Source of the DNA: Lutibacter sp. B2
Lineage (GTDB): Bacteria > Bacillota > Clostridia > Peptostreptococcales > Thermotaleaceae
Assembly (NCBI GenBank): GCA_015686845.1
Contig: JADPRS010000014.1
Span: 1-64,000, forward strand
DNA length: 64,000 bases
Reading direction: 5' to 3'
A program made the translations under genes and the position numbers. Shown here in pieces: positions 7,755 through 17,977 of the stretch. A model generated the notes under the pieces. It was not told the DNA's origin and made no database searches. It worked only from the letters and a program-made list of their open reading frames with translations. Numbering within the stretch: the first letter of the stretch is position 1; the number at the start of each line of letters is the position of its first letter.

Positions 7755-9509
7755 CTATAATACAGTTGCTTTTCCGATGTACACTAATCCTCTAAGTGTA
7801 TCTACGGTTATTGTGTCTCCATCTTTTAAAACTTTTGTTGCATCTAAAGCTCCAACGATTGTTGGTTTTTCGAAGTGCAACCCAACTATAGCCGCATGAG
7901 AAGTAAGTCCTCCTGCTTCTACTATAATTGCAGATGCTTCTTTCATATATGGAACCATATCCTTATCTGTACCAACAGCTACTAGGATATCTCCTTCTTT
8001 AAATTTTTCTGCTGCTTCTTGTGCGTTATTTACTATACACACTTTTCCTACAACTGATTTTTTACCAACGCCAGCACCTCTAACTACAACATCTCCTACT
8101 ACATGAACTTTAATCGTATTCGTAGTTCCTGCAATTCCTACTGGCACACCAGCAGTAATAATTACTAAATCTCCACTTTTAATTAATCCAGCTTTTAAAG
8201 ATTTTTTTACTGATAAGTCAAAAACTTCATCTGTTGAATGTCCTGATTCAACTAAAACTGGATATGCACCTCTTATTATAGCCATTCTTCTCATTACTTT
8301 TTCAGATGTTGTTGCCACAATGATCGGTGCTTTTGGTCTAAACTTAGATACCATTCTTGCAGTATATCCTGATGATGTTGCTGTAATAATTCCTGATGCA
8401 CCTAAATCTTGTGCGGTATTGCATGTTGCATGACTGACTGCATCCGTAATACTATTTTCTTTTCCTACAGCCTTCTCTCTTAAAATAGCTTTATAATCTA
8501 ATGATTCTTCTGCACTCATTGCAATATTTGCCATAGTTTTAACTGCTTCTCTTGGATATTTACCTGCTGCCGTCTCTCCCGATAACATAATAGCATCTGT
8601 ACCATCAAAAATTGCATTGGCAACATCTGTCACTTCAGCTCTTGTAGGTCTAGGGTTTCTCATCATAGAATCTAACATTTGTGTTGCTGTTACAACTGGC
8701 TTACCTACTGCGTTACATGCTTTAATAATTGTTTTTTGAACCAATGGAATTTGCTCTGTTGGAATTTCAACACCTAAGTCTCCCCTTGCAACCATGATTC
8801 CATCAGAAACTTCTATGATTTTTTCAATATTGTTAACGCCCTCTTGATTTTCTATTTTTGATATTATTTGAATATCTGCAGCATTATGCGCTTCTAATAT
8901 TTCTCTAATAGCTAATACATCCTCTGATTTTCTTACAAATGATGCAGCAATAAAGTCTATACCTTGTTCTATACCAAAGATTATATCGTTTCTGTCTCTT
9001 TCTGTAATAGCAGGCAATTTAATTTTTACGCCTGGTACATTGATCCCTTTATTATCTTTAACGATGCCTGTATTTTTAATTAAACACTTAATTTCAGTAT
9101 CTTGTACCTCTAATACTTCTAATTCAATTAAGCCATCATCTATCAAAATAGTATTTCCTGGTACTACATCATTGCAAAGTTCTTCATATGTTACACTACC
9201 AATCGTTTCATCCCCTACTATATCTCTAGTGGTTATTGTAAAAGGTTTCCCTTCTTCTAAAAGAATCTCTGGTTTGTTGAATCTTCTAGTACGAATTTCT
9301 GGTCCTTTCGTATCCAACATGATGGCTACTGACATTCCTAGTTCTTCGCTAATTTCCTTTATAGTATCTATGCGTTCCTTGTGTTCTTCGTGATTTCCAT
9401 GGGAGAAATTTAAACGAGCAACATTTAATCCTCTTTCAAATAATTCTCTTAAAACCTCTTTTTCTTGGCTAGCTGGCCCAATGGTACAAATGATTTTTGT
9501 CTTTCTCAT
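7755..9509 (-). CDS. pyk: Pyruvate kinase with C-terminal PEP-utiliser-like domain
   Basis: Converts phosphoenolpyruvate and ADP to pyruvate and ATP, the last step of glycolysis. The A/B domains carry CTIGPAS, ARLNFSHG, ISKIENQEG, VARGDLGVE and TATQMLDSM; the C-terminal extension (about 475-584) has the GGLTSHAAIVG motif of the phosphohistidine swivel domain, as in Bacillus and Clostridium enzymes of about 585 residues. I choose ATG 9509 (MRKTKII), 8 nt after GGAGG; the more upstream ATG at 9524 precedes that site. It is cotranscribed with pfkA 15 bases upstream. Confidence 0.95.
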   Translation of the reverse strand: MRKTKIICTIGPASQEKEVLRELFERGLNVARLNFSHGNHEEHKERIDTIKEISEELGMSVAIMLDTKGPEIRTRRFNKPEILLEEGKPFTITTRDIVGDETIGSVTYEELCNDVVPGNTILIDDGLIELEVLEVQDTEIKCLIKNTGIVKDNKGINVPGVKIKLPAITERDRNDIIFGIEQGIDFIAASFVRKSEDVLAIREILEAHNAADIQIISKIENQEGVNNIEKIIEVSDGIMVARGDLGVEIPTEQIPLVQKTIIKACNAVGKPVVTATQMLDSMMRNPRPTRAEVTDVANAIFDGTDAIMLSGETAAGKYPREAVKTMANIAMSAEESLDYKAILREKAVGKENSITDAVSHATCNTAQDLGASGIITATSSGYTARMVSKFRPKAPIIVATTSEKVMRRMAIIRGAYPVLVESGHSTDEVFDLSVKKSLKAGLIKSGDLVIITAGVPVGIAGTTNTIKVHVVGDVVVRGAGVGKKSVVGKVCIVNNAQEAAEKFKEGDILVAVGTDKDMVPYMKEASAIIVEAGGLTSHAAIVGLHFEKPTIVGALDATKVLKDGDTITVDTLRGLVYIGKATVL

Positions 9510-9524
9510 ATACATCGCCTCCAT

Positions 9525-10487
9525 TTATATTGATAAAACTTTTGCTAGTTCATATAATTCTGTATTTATTTCTTTCTTTATTAAAAGTGCTTCTGAGATA
9601 TCCAAATCGCAAATTTCTCCTTTGCTCATCCCAACAGCTCTACTTCCTTTCCCTTCTATCAATAATTTAACTGCTGTTTCTCCCAATCTACTAGCCAATA
9701 CTCGATCAAATACAGTTGGACTTCCTCCTCTTTGCAAATGACCAAGAATCGTAAGCCTAGTCTCTACTCCTGCTCTTTCATCTATTTGATTTTTAAATTC
9801 ATAAGAGCTTTCTACCACTCCTTCTGCAAGCATTATAATACTATGTCTCTTACCCCTATTTCTGCTTTGAATTAATCTTTTACAAATTTCATCTATAGAT
9901 AATGGTACTTCAGGAATCACTATACTTTCAGCCCCTCCTGCAATACCAGCATACAATGCTATATCTCCACAATGTCTTCCCATAACTTCTATAATATTTA
10001 TTCGATCATGAGAAGCTGATGTGTCCCTAAGATTACTTATTGCATTTACTACAGTACCCACTGCTGTCATAAATCCAATGGTATATTCTGTGTATGCTAA
10101 GTCATTATCTATGGTTCCTGGTAATCCAATTGTAGGAATTCCTGCTTTACTAAGTGCTTCAGCACCTCTTAAAGAACCATCTCCACCTATAACTACCAGT
10201 CCATCTATACCAAAAATTTCCATTACATTTAAAGCTTTCTTAAATCCTTTTTCTTCTTGAAACTCCAAACATCTTGCACTTCTTAGGATCGTTCCACCTT
10301 TATGTATAATGTCAGCTACTGAAGAAAGGTTCATTTTCTCAATGTCTCCATTTATAAGGCCTTCATATCCTCTTTTTATTCCTACAACTTCTAGACCATT
10401 ATATATTCCAGCTCTTACAACCGCTCTAATGGCTGCATTCATTCCAGGTGCATCTCCCCCACTAGTAAGAATACCTATTTTTTTCAT
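9525..10487 (-). CDS. pfkA: ATP-dependent 6-phosphofructokinase
   Basis: Phosphorylates fructose 6-phosphate to the 1,6-bisphosphate. The 320-residue length fits bacterial PfkA. It has [12 protein letters not shown] (10-21), GGDGS (101-105, ATP use; a glycine at position 104 marks ATP rather than pyrophosphate as donor), TIDND with catalytic D127, and EVMGRHCG. The order dnaE-pfkA-pyk is conserved in many Firmicutes and puts two glycolytic control points in one transcript. Confidence 0.96.
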   Translation of the reverse strand: MKKIGILTSGGDAPGMNAAIRAVVRAGIYNGLEVVGIKRGYEGLINGDIEKMNLSSVADIIHKGGTILRSARCLEFQEEKGFKKALNVMEIFGIDGLVVIGGDGSLRGAEALSKAGIPTIGLPGTIDNDLAYTEYTIGFMTAVGTVVNAISNLRDTSASHDRINIIEVMGRHCGDIALYAGIAGGAESIVIPEVPLSIDEICKRLIQSRNRGKRHSIIMLAEGVVESSYEFKNQIDERAGVETRLTILGHLQRGGSPTVFDRVLASRLGETAVKLLIEGKGSRAVGMSKGEICDLDISEALLIKKEINTELYELAKVLSI

Positions 10488-10530
10488 ACTTTCCCCTCCT
10501 TATTTTACGTCAATAGTAATTAAAATATTT

Positions 10531-13500
10531 TTATACTATCTTAACACAATCTTGTCCTACTAATGTTTGTAATTTTTCAATCAATTCTTTCTCTAGTGTT
10601 ACCCATAGTTCTTTATTCGCTTGAAATTTGCTATTTTCTGCTTCTATATATAAATATACGGGTACATTACCTCTATATTGTATAAGTATAGATTGTATTT
10701 CCTTAAACAGAAAATCTTTGTCCTTACTTTTTTCTATTTTAAGATATAATTTCTCTTTCGGATTTTTCTTTTCTGAAGGTAAGGTATTGTCTTTCGTCAA
10801 AGGAATTACCTTATCTGCAATAATTTTGGGCTCTTCATCTTCCCTTAAACTTAGTTTTCCTTCAATAATAACAGTATGATCTTCATATATACAATTCATG
10901 TACTTATCATATATTTTAGGAAATACCAACACTTCTATTTGTCCAAATAAATCTTCTAAGGTTATAAACGACATCATATTATTACTTTTAGTTAATTTAG
11001 TCTGATTATTTAAAATCAAACCGCCTATCCTAATATACATTCCATCTCTTTTTTCAATTTCTTGATGATTTTGCCCTATTTCCATAAGGTTCCCTATATT
11101 AAATTTAGAAATGCTTTTTAATTCCTTTTCATATTCTGCTAAAGGATGTCCACTTATATACAGTCCTAATACTTCTTTTTCCATAGATAGAAGTAATTTT
11201 TGCGAGAACTCTTCAATATTGGGTAATGAATCATTTCTGTCTTTAGGTGAATTTTGCTCTAGCCCTTGAAATAACGAAATTTGTCCTTCTATATTTCTTC
11301 TTCTATCTTGTTGTACTCCTTCAATTACCCTTTCATATATAGCAAGTAATTGAGCTCTATTTCCTCCTAAACCATCAAATGCTCCACTTTTTATCAAACT
11401 TTCTATGGCTCTTTTGTTCATCTGTCGTATATCTACTTTATCAAAGAAGTCATTAAAATCAGTAAATTCCCCCTTGATTTCTCTAGCTTCTACGATTGCA
11501 TCAATGACACCTGCTCCTACGTTTTTAACTGCTAAGAGCCCAAATCTAATTTGCCCATTTTCTACCGTAAATTTTGCATAACTTTTATTAATGTTAGGTT
11601 GTAATATATCAATTTTTTTGTTTTTGCAGTCTTGGATATATTGGCTCACTTTATCTGTATTTCCCATTATACTTGTCATGAGTGCTGCCATAAATTCAAC
11701 AGGATAATAGCATTTTAAATAAGCCGTCTCATATCCTAATACTGCATATGCTGCTGCATGAGATTTGTTGAAAGCATATTTTGCAAAATCTGTCATATCA
11801 TCATAAATTTGATTTGCTGCTTTTTCATCTATTCCATTGTTAATACATCCTGTAATCTCCATGTTTCCATTTTCATCTTTTTTACCATATATAAAATATT
11901 GTCTTTCCTCTTCCATGACGCTCATTTTCTTTTTACCCATTGCACGACGAACTAAATCACTTCTTCCGTAAGAATATCCACCTAAATCTCTTACGACTTG
12001 CATTACTTGTTCCTGGTAGACTAAACATCCATAGGTAACATTTAAGATTTTCTCTAGCGTTGGATGTAGATATTGTATCTTTTCTGGTGTTTTTTTATTT
12101 TCTATATATTTAGGGATAGAATCCATTGGTCCTGGACGATATAGTGAAATTCCAGCGACTATATCTTCAAAACAATCAGGTCTAAGTTCTTTCATAAATT
12201 GTCTCATTCCAGAACTTTCTAGCTGGAATACGCCTAAAGTGTCTCCCTTACTAATCAACTCATAGGTATTCGCATCATCATAGTCCATTTTTGAAAATTC
12301 AATTTTAACACCATGATTTTTCTCAATATTAGATAATGCATCTCGAATAACAGTTAGATTCCTAAGACCTAGAAAATCCATTTTTAAAAGTCCTAGTTCT
12401 TCTAATGTACCCATCGTAAATTGAGTTGTTATACCTTCATTATGCATATATAAAGGAACATACTCATCTATGGCTTCCTTAGAAATCACTACACCTGCTG
12501 CATGGGTCGATGCATGTCTTGGCATTCCTTCCACTGCTTTGGCTACGTCTATAAGATATTTGGATTGTTCATCTGCTTTATATAGTTTTTTAAAATCAGG
12601 ACTTATTTCTAATGCCTTTTGTATATTAATTCCTAATTGCATAGGAATCGCTTTTGCTATTTTATCTACATTAATATAGGGCATATTAATAGCTCGTCCT
12701 ACATCTCTTATTGCAGCTCTTGCTGCCATGGTACCAAACGTAATAATTTGAGCCACTTTTTCTTTACCATATTTTTCTATTACATAATCAATTACTTCTT
12801 GTCTTCTTTCATAACAAAAATCAATATCGATGTCGGGCATTGACACTCTTTCTGGATTTAAAAAACGCTCAAAGATTAGATTATATTTAATCGGGTCTAT
12901 ATCTGTAATTCCTAATGTATACGCTACAATGCTACCAGCTGCAGAACCTCTACCGGGTCCTACCATAATACCCTTTTCCTTTGCATATCTTATGAAATCC
13001 CATACGATTAAAAAATACTCTACATATCCCATATTCTCAATGGTACGAAGTTCATATTCTAATCGATCTTGAATTTCTTTACTAACGATATCATATCTCT
13101 CTTTTAATCCTTTATTACATAAACTTTTAAGGTATTCTTTTTTCGTATACGCTTTAGGAACATCATAGTTAGGTAAATAGATCTTACTAAAATCAAAATT
13201 CACCTCACACCTATTTGCAATCTTTACTGTATTATCTATTGCCTCTGATGCATACGGAAATAAATCCATCATCTCTTCTGGAGATTTTAGATAAAATTCT
13301 TTTGTAGGAAACTTCATTCGATCTTGTTCTTGAATAGTTTTCCCCGTCTGTATACATAACAATACATCATGTACATCTGCATCATCTTTTGTTAGATAAT
13401 GTATATCATTCGTTGCAACTAATGGAATATCTGTATCTTTGCTTAATTTAATTAATTGTCGATTTACTTTTTTCTGTTCTTCTATCCCATGATCCTGAAG

Positions 13501-14019
13501 TTCAAGATAGAAATGATCTTTCCCAAATATATTTTGTAAGTTTAATGCTTGTTTTTTTGCTTCTTCATAATTATCGAACATTAATTGTTGTTGAATATTT
13601 CCTGCTAAGCATGCACTAAGTGCAATGATTCCTTCGCTATGCTTTTCAAGAACGGATAGATCTACACGAGGCTTATAGTAAAATCCTTTTACATATCCTA
13701 AAGATACAATTTTCATAAGATTTTTATAGCCTTCTTGGTTTTTAGCAAGCAAAATTAAATGACCCATTTTTTTATCTTTTATAGGTTCTTTATCATTCAT
13801 CGTTCTACTTGCAGTATATACTTCACATCCTATAATAGGCTTTATTCCTTGTTTTTTAGCTTCTTTGTAAAAATCAATTACACCAAACATATTTCCATGA
13901 TCCGTAATAGCTACGGCGTTCATGCCAAGTTCTTTTACTTTTTTCATTAATTGTTTAATTCGAACAGCCCCATCAAGTAGGCTATATTCTGTATGCACAT
14001 GTAAATGTACAAAATCCAT
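10531..14019 (-). CDS. dnaE: DNA polymerase III alpha subunit, DnaE type
   Basis: A 1162-residue C-family polymerase. Order: PHP domain (HLHVHTEYSLLDGAV at residues 5-19, ITDHGNMFG), palm with GPGRGSAAGS and the catalytic aspartates in MPDIDIDF, fingers (FGTMAARAAIRDVGRA, VYQEQVM), helix-hairpin-helix and a C-terminal OB domain (IRIGGLI...FITLEDLFGQIEVLVFP). In Firmicutes DnaE works beside PolC in replication, probably extending primers on the lagging strand. It heads the dnaE-pfkA-pyk unit. Confidence 0.95.
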   Translation of the reverse strand: MDFVHLHVHTEYSLLDGAVRIKQLMKKVKELGMNAVAITDHGNMFGVIDFYKEAKKQGIKPIIGCEVYTASRTMNDKEPIKDKKMGHLILLAKNQEGYKNLMKIVSLGYVKGFYYKPRVDLSVLEKHSEGIIALSACLAGNIQQQLMFDNYEEAKKQALNLQNIFGKDHFYLELQDHGIEEQKKVNRQLIKLSKDTDIPLVATNDIHYLTKDDADVHDVLLCIQTGKTIQEQDRMKFPTKEFYLKSPEEMMDLFPYASEAIDNTVKIANRCEVNFDFSKIYLPNYDVPKAYTKKEYLKSLCNKGLKERYDIVSKEIQDRLEYELRTIENMGYVEYFLIVWDFIRYAKEKGIMVGPGRGSAAGSIVAYTLGITDIDPIKYNLIFERFLNPERVSMPDIDIDFCYERRQEVIDYVIEKYGKEKVAQIITFGTMAARAAIRDVGRAINMPYINVDKIAKAIPMQLGINIQKALEISPDFKKLYKADEQSKYLIDVAKAVEGMPRHASTHAAGVVISKEAIDEYVPLYMHNEGITTQFTMGTLEELGLLKMDFLGLRNLTVIRDALSNIEKNHGVKIEFSKMDYDDANTYELISKGDTLGVFQLESSGMRQFMKELRPDCFEDIVAGISLYRPGPMDSIPKYIENKKTPEKIQYLHPTLEKILNVTYGCLVYQEQVMQVVRDLGGYSYGRSDLVRRAMGKKKMSVMEEERQYFIYGKKDENGNMEITGCINNGIDEKAANQIYDDMTDFAKYAFNKSHAAAYAVLGYETAYLKCYYPVEFMAALMTSIMGNTDKVSQYIQDCKNKKIDILQPNINKSYAKFTVENGQIRFGLLAVKNVGAGVIDAIVEAREIKGEFTDFNDFFDKVDIRQMNKRAIESLIKSGAFDGLGGNRAQLLAIYERVIEGVQQDRRRNIEGQISLFQGLEQNSPKDRNDSLPNIEEFSQKLLLSMEKEVLGLYISGHPLAEYEKELKSISKFNIGNLMEIGQNHQEIEKRDGMYIRIGGLILNNQTKLTKSNNMMSFITLEDLFGQIEVLVFPKIYDKYMNCIYEDHTVIIEGKLSLREDEEPKIIADKVIPLTKDNTLPSEKKNPKEKLYLKIEKSKDKDFLFKEIQSILIQYRGNVPVYLYIEAENSKFQANKELWVTLEKELIEKLQTLVGQDCVKIV

Positions 14020-14090
14020 CTTGGCTCCTCCTTTCTTTTCTATATAAATTTATATTTTTTAGCACACGTTCTACATTCATACATAAAAAA

Positions 14091-14119
14091 ATAAGGTATG
14101 AACATACTTCATACCTTAT
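14091..14119 (-). terminator. Terminator after the hpr gene
   Basis: A 12-bp perfect stem (ATAAGGTATGAA with TTCATACCTTAT, 5-nt loop) is followed on the minus strand by a run of T. It ends the whiA-hpr transcript before dnaE. Confidence 0.88.
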
Positions 14120-14201
14120 ATTATATCAAATTTTTTATACATTCTGTAATATATCAATCATTTCAATTAAAAGTATCATCCCCATCTATGTAAGAAGCAG
14201 C

Positions 14202-14468
14202 TTATTGATCTAACAATTTCTCTTCAATAAGATTTTCAATTTCTTTCATTGCTTGTTCTTCGTCTAATCCATTAATTTTTACAGTTATAACCTCTCCTCG
14301 TGCTATCCCGAGTGCCATTATTCCCATAATACTCTTTGCATTAATGATTTTAGTATCCTTTTGAATAAATATTTCAGAAGAAAATTTATTTGTCAATTGT
14401 ACAAATAAAGCAGCAGGTCTTGCATGCAATCCTAATTTGTTCTTGATTGTAAACGCTCTTTGAATCAC
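14202..14468 (-). CDS. ptsH: HPr phosphocarrier protein of the PTS
   Basis: The 88-residue HPr has both key sites: H15 in KLGLHARPAA (phosphorylated by enzyme I) and S46 in NAKSIMGIM (target of HprK). Because H15 is present it can carry phosphate; it is not a Crh, which sits at the same place beside whiA/yvcK in Bacillus but lacks the histidine. I choose GTG 14468, preceded by GAGGGGGGAATAAA; the ATG at 14486 lies upstream of that site. It overlaps the region just past the whiA stop and is in the same transcript. HprK is encoded 12 kb away at 26918-27832. Confidence 0.92.
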   Translation of the reverse strand: MIQRAFTIKNKLGLHARPAALFVQLTNKFSSEIFIQKDTKIINAKSIMGIMALGIARGEVITVKINGLDEEQAMKEIENLIEEKLLDQ

Positions 14469-14469
14469 T

Positions 14470-15426
14470 TTATTCCCCCCTCGCATTTTTTAACTTTTCT
14501 GCAATTTTTTCTATTTTTCTCAACCTATGATTTACCCCTGATTTGCCAACTTCCGGATTTAACATTTCCCCTAACTCCTTCAAGCTAGCTTCTCTATAAT
14601 TCAATCTAAGTTCTGCTATTTCTCGAAGTCCATCTGGAAGAATTTTAAATCCTTTGGTTTTTTGTATATATTCAATATTTCTTATTTGACGAATAGAAGC
14701 ATTTACGATTTTGCTTAAATTAGCTGTCTCGCAATTCACAATACGATTTACATTGTTTCTCATTTGTTTTACTATTCGAATATTTTCAAGGTTCAATAAA
14801 GCTGAATAGGCACCCATAATATTCAATAGATCAACAATACAATCTCCTTCTTTTAAATAAACTACATAACTGTGTTTTCTTTGTACAATTTTTGCACTTA
14901 AACCGAAATATTGAATTAATTCCTTTAAGTCTTCACTGTATTCCTCATTACTCGTGACCAATTCTAAATGATAAGTCTTTGATGGATCACTTACAGATCC
15001 TGCGCCTAAAAAAGCACCTCTTAAATAAGCTCTTTTACAACATTCTTTTTCTATAATATCCTTAGGAATCCTATACTCTAATTCAAATTGATCTTGTCTT
15101 ATACATAAAATACCTACACTTTTCAGGATATCGTTTGCCCCATCATTACTATTAATAATAATGACATAATGATTATTTTTTTTCAACAATCTATTTTTTC
15201 GAACTCTTAACTCTGTATGAATACCAAAACATTTTTTAATCAAGGTGAAAATTTTTCTAGCAATAGCAGCATTTTCTGTCAAAATCTTAATATTTAATTT
15301 TTGAAATCCTATCAATTGAATCGTTCCACTCATACGAATTAAAGCTGATAATTCTGCTAATCTACAACATGCATCCTCTGGAACTTCTCTAGATAATTCA
15401 TTTTTTGTTTTCATAGAAAATGACAT
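14470..15426 (-). CDS. whiA: DNA-binding protein WhiA
   Basis: The 318-residue protein has the WhiA layout: N-terminal degenerate LAGLIDADG homing-endonuclease fold (1-210, including YLRGAFLGAGSVSDP) and a C-terminal helix-turn-helix (NLSKIVNAS, LRLNYREASLKELGEMLNP, GVNHRLRKI). In Streptomyces it controls sporulation septation; in Bacillus it affects cell division and chromosome segregation. It lies in the usual rapZ-yvcK-whiA-hpr neighbourhood, but a small gene on the plus strand separates it from yvcK here. Confidence 0.95.
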   Translation of the reverse strand: MSFSMKTKNELSREVPEDACCRLAELSALIRMSGTIQLIGFQKLNIKILTENAAIARKIFTLIKKCFGIHTELRVRKNRLLKKNNHYVIIINSNDGANDILKSVGILCIRQDQFELEYRIPKDIIEKECCKRAYLRGAFLGAGSVSDPSKTYHLELVTSNEEYSEDLKELIQYFGLSAKIVQRKHSYVVYLKEGDCIVDLLNIMGAYSALLNLENIRIVKQMRNNVNRIVNCETANLSKIVNASIRQIRNIEYIQKTKGFKILPDGLREIAELRLNYREASLKELGEMLNPEVGKSGVNHRLRKIEKIAEKLKNARGE

Positions 15427-15625
15427 CTTTCCACCTGCTTTTACTTTATAGTTTTTTCATACTCTAAATGATAAAAATTAATTTATGATAACATATAACT
15501 TTTCTTAATATTATAACATAAAACCATATGTCTTTAATTAATAAATCATTACCATTTTTTATATTACATATGTTATTAGTATTTGCACATAATAATAATG
15601 TAATTATTTAAAGGAGGTATGGGCA

Positions 15626-15790
15626 ATGGAACAACCAACATTACAAGTAAAGTGTCATGTAAGCAATTGTAAATACAATCAAACTAATTATTGCATCGCT
15701 CAAAAAATTGATGTAGCACCTCAAAATGGAAGCTTTAGTAACTCTAGTTATGACACTGTATGCTCAACTTTTGAACCTAAAAATTCATAA
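15626..15790 (+). CDS. DUF1540 small cysteine protein
   Basis: A 54-residue gene starts at ATG 15626 after AAGGAGGT (15611-15618). The product has four cysteines (C10, C15, C23, C46) in the pattern CHVSNCKYNQTNYC with VCSTFEP near the end, which fits the DUF1540 family of clostridial and bacillar small proteins, presumably metal-binding. Many spore formers carry several; function is unknown. It is on the opposite strand to its neighbours, between whiA and yvcK, and has its own terminator. Confidence 0.88.
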   Translation: MEQPTLQVKCHVSNCKYNQTNYCIAQKIDVAPQNGSFSNSSYDTVCSTFEPKNS

Positions 15791-15795
15791 TTTTA

Positions 15796-15836
15796 TCAAT
15801 AAAAGATCTCATTTATAAATGAGGTCTTTTATTGAT
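15796..15836. terminator. Bidirectional terminator between the DUF1540 gene and yvcK
   Basis: A hairpin of the form ATCAATAAAAGA-TCTCATTT-ATA-AATGAG-(g)TCTTTTATTGAT with flanking T and A runs serves the convergent DUF1540 gene and yvcK. Confidence 0.8.
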
Positions 15837-15837
15837 T

Positions 15838-17103
15838 CTAACATTTAAACTTGTCTTTTAATAAATAATAATCCAAAATTTTTGTTTTATCCGTTGAATA
15901 TTTTTCTTCTAATACTAGCTTGATGAGCAATTGAGACAATTTATACGCATCATGCCTTATATACTTCTTTTTAATATTCACAAAAGAATCTTCTATAATA
16001 GAGATCCCTTGCTCTCGTAATTTTTTTCTATCCTTTTCTGTAATCTGTATGGGCTTTGCTCCATCTGTTATATATTTTTCTAATATCTCAGATGGGATCT
16101 CTTCATTATTTACAAATACATAATCAATAACACCTTTTTTCATATGACCTATAATTGCTTCAACATGTTCATATACACTATAATCATCCGTCTCACCTGG
16201 CTGTGTCATTACATTACTTATATAAACTTTAGTAGCAACTGATTTTTTTATAGCTTTTGTAATATCTTTTACTAGAAGATTTGGAATAATACTTGTATAT
16301 AAGCTTCCTGGTCCTAATATGATCACATCAGCTTCATAGATTGCCTCAATACATTCTTGAGGTGGTTTTGCATTATTCGGTTTAATAAAAACTTCTTCTA
16401 TTTCACTTTTCAATTCTTTTGTCTTTAATGGAATTTGTGACTCTCCCTTTATTACATCTCCATTTTTTAATTTTGCATAGAGGGTAATATCCTCTAATGT
16501 CACAGGTAAAACTTTACCTGTGACTGCTAAAACATCATTAATTTTCTTTATTGTCTCTTCAAAATTTGTAGAAATTCCATTCATAGCTGCAATAAGCAAG
16601 TTTCCAAAGCTTTGTCCTTTTAACATTCCCTCTGTAAACCTATATTGAAGTAATTTTTCCATAATAGGCTCTGTATCCGCTAACGCTAAAATACAATTTC
16701 GTATATCTCCTGGAGGTAACATTCCCAAATCTTCCCTTAAAACCCCTGAGCCGCCTCCATCATCTGCTACTGTTACAATAGCAGTTAGATTCGTTGTAAA
16801 TTGCTTTAAACCCCTAAGTAAAATAGATAACCCTGTTCCGCCTCCGATTACCACTATTTTAGGTGCTTTTTTTAATATTTTTTCCTCATTTATTTTTTTA
16901 TGGTTAACAATTTCGTTGATTCTGTTCCTTCTAACTAAAGATACAATAATAATAACCATACCCGCTAATACAATACTAAAATAATAAGGCGTTATCAACT
17001 TCATCTCTAGCATCTTAAAAATTATAGGACCCACTCCAATGATCACGAAGATGAATCCTATAATCATACCTGCACACCATTTTTTATTCTCTATCCCTTT
17101 CAT
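15838..17103 (-). CDS. yvcK: YvcK/CofD-like protein (gluconeogenesis factor family) with membrane anchor
   Basis: The 421-residue protein begins with two hydrophobic segments (about 10-30 and 37-58), then a CofD-like domain with VVIGGGTGLSILLRGL (84-99), VADDGGGSG and the nucleotide-binding GNLLIAAM. In Bacillus YvcK is needed for growth on gluconeogenic carbon and for cell shape and binds UDP-sugars; many clostridial forms carry the N-terminal membrane part seen here. It is 1 base from rapZ and ends the murB-PHP-rapZ-yvcK unit. Confidence 0.93.
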   Translation of the reverse strand: MKGIENKKWCAGMIIGFIFVIIGVGPIIFKMLEMKLITPYYFSIVLAGMVIIIVSLVRRNRINEIVNHKKINEEKILKKAPKIVVIGGGTGLSILLRGLKQFTTNLTAIVTVADDGGGSGVLREDLGMLPPGDIRNCILALADTEPIMEKLLQYRFTEGMLKGQSFGNLLIAAMNGISTNFEETIKKINDVLAVTGKVLPVTLEDITLYAKLKNGDVIKGESQIPLKTKELKSEIEEVFIKPNNAKPPQECIEAIYEADVIILGPGSLYTSIIPNLLVKDITKAIKKSVATKVYISNVMTQPGETDDYSVYEHVEAIIGHMKKGVIDYVFVNNEEIPSEILEKYITDGAKPIQITEKDRKKLREQGISIIEDSFVNIKKKYIRHDAYKLSQLLIKLVLEEKYSTDKTKILDYYLLKDKFKC

Positions 17104-17104
17104 C

Positions 17105-17977
17105 CTATTTATTACTCCCTGCCAAACGTATTACATCTCTGTGATTAATCGTTGTTCTATGTCCTTTTTTCTTTAAAGTTTCATATAGTATATTCGCAAC
17201 CGTTACAGAACGATGCTTTCCCCCTGTGCATCCAATGGCAATTACGACTTGGGTCTTTCCTTCCTTCACATAAAAAGGAATCAAAAAATCAATCATATCA
17301 TTTAATTTTTTAACAAATTCAATACTTTCAGGCCATTTCATAACATACTCACGTATACACTGATCATTTCCAGTAAATTCTCTTAACTCTTCAATATAAT
17401 GAGGATTAGGAAGAAAACGAACATCAAATACTAAATCTGCATCTAATAAAATTCCCCTTTTAAACCCAAAAGATTGAACAGATACAGTAATATTATTGCT
17501 CTTTCCACCCTCTACATATATTTTCTTTATTTCTTCTTTTAACTGATATGTTTTTAAATTTGAAGTGTCTATAATATGCATTGCTCTTTTCTTTAACTTT
17601 TCAAGTTTTTTTCTTTCTGCATTAATTCCCTCTGTAATAGGTCTTCCACTACTTAAAGGATGGCTTCTTCTTGCTTCTTTAAATCTTTTAATAAGGACTT
17701 CATCGGAAGCTTCTAAAAATAGAATTTCATAATCATATCCTTGATTTTGCAACTCATCTAAACTTTCAAATAAATCATTAAAAAACTTTCCGCCTCGAAT
17801 ATCTAAAACCAATGCTATTTTTTCCACTTCTCCTTGTGCATGAAAACAAAGTTCTGCAAACTTTGGAATTAATGCTGGAGGAAGATTATCAACACAGTAA
17901 AATCCTAAATCTTCCATACTCTTCATAGCTTGGCTTTTTCCAGCTCCAGATAATCCTGTAATAATAACGAATTTCAT
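17105..17977 (-). CDS. rapZ: RapZ (YvcJ) nucleotide-binding RNase adapter
   Basis: The 290-residue P-loop protein has Walker A GLSGAGKS (8-15), [18 protein letters not shown], and a C-terminal domain with [11 protein letters not shown] and HRD. In E. coli RapZ steers sRNA decay controlling GlmS; the Bacillus protein YvcJ hydrolyses GTP and affects competence. It overlaps the PHP gene by one base and is followed by yvcK, a strongly conserved order. Confidence 0.95.
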   Translation of the reverse strand: MKFVIITGLSGAGKSQAMKSMEDLGFYCVDNLPPALIPKFAELCFHAQGEVEKIALVLDIRGGKFFNDLFESLDELQNQGYDYEILFLEASDEVLIKRFKEARRSHPLSSGRPITEGINAERKKLEKLKKRAMHIIDTSNLKTYQLKEEIKKIYVEGGKSNNITVSVQSFGFKRGILLDADLVFDVRFLPNPHYIEELREFTGNDQCIREYVMKWPESIEFVKKLNDMIDFLIPFYVKEGKTQVVIAIGCTGGKHRSVTVANILYETLKKKGHRTTINHRDVIRLAGSNK

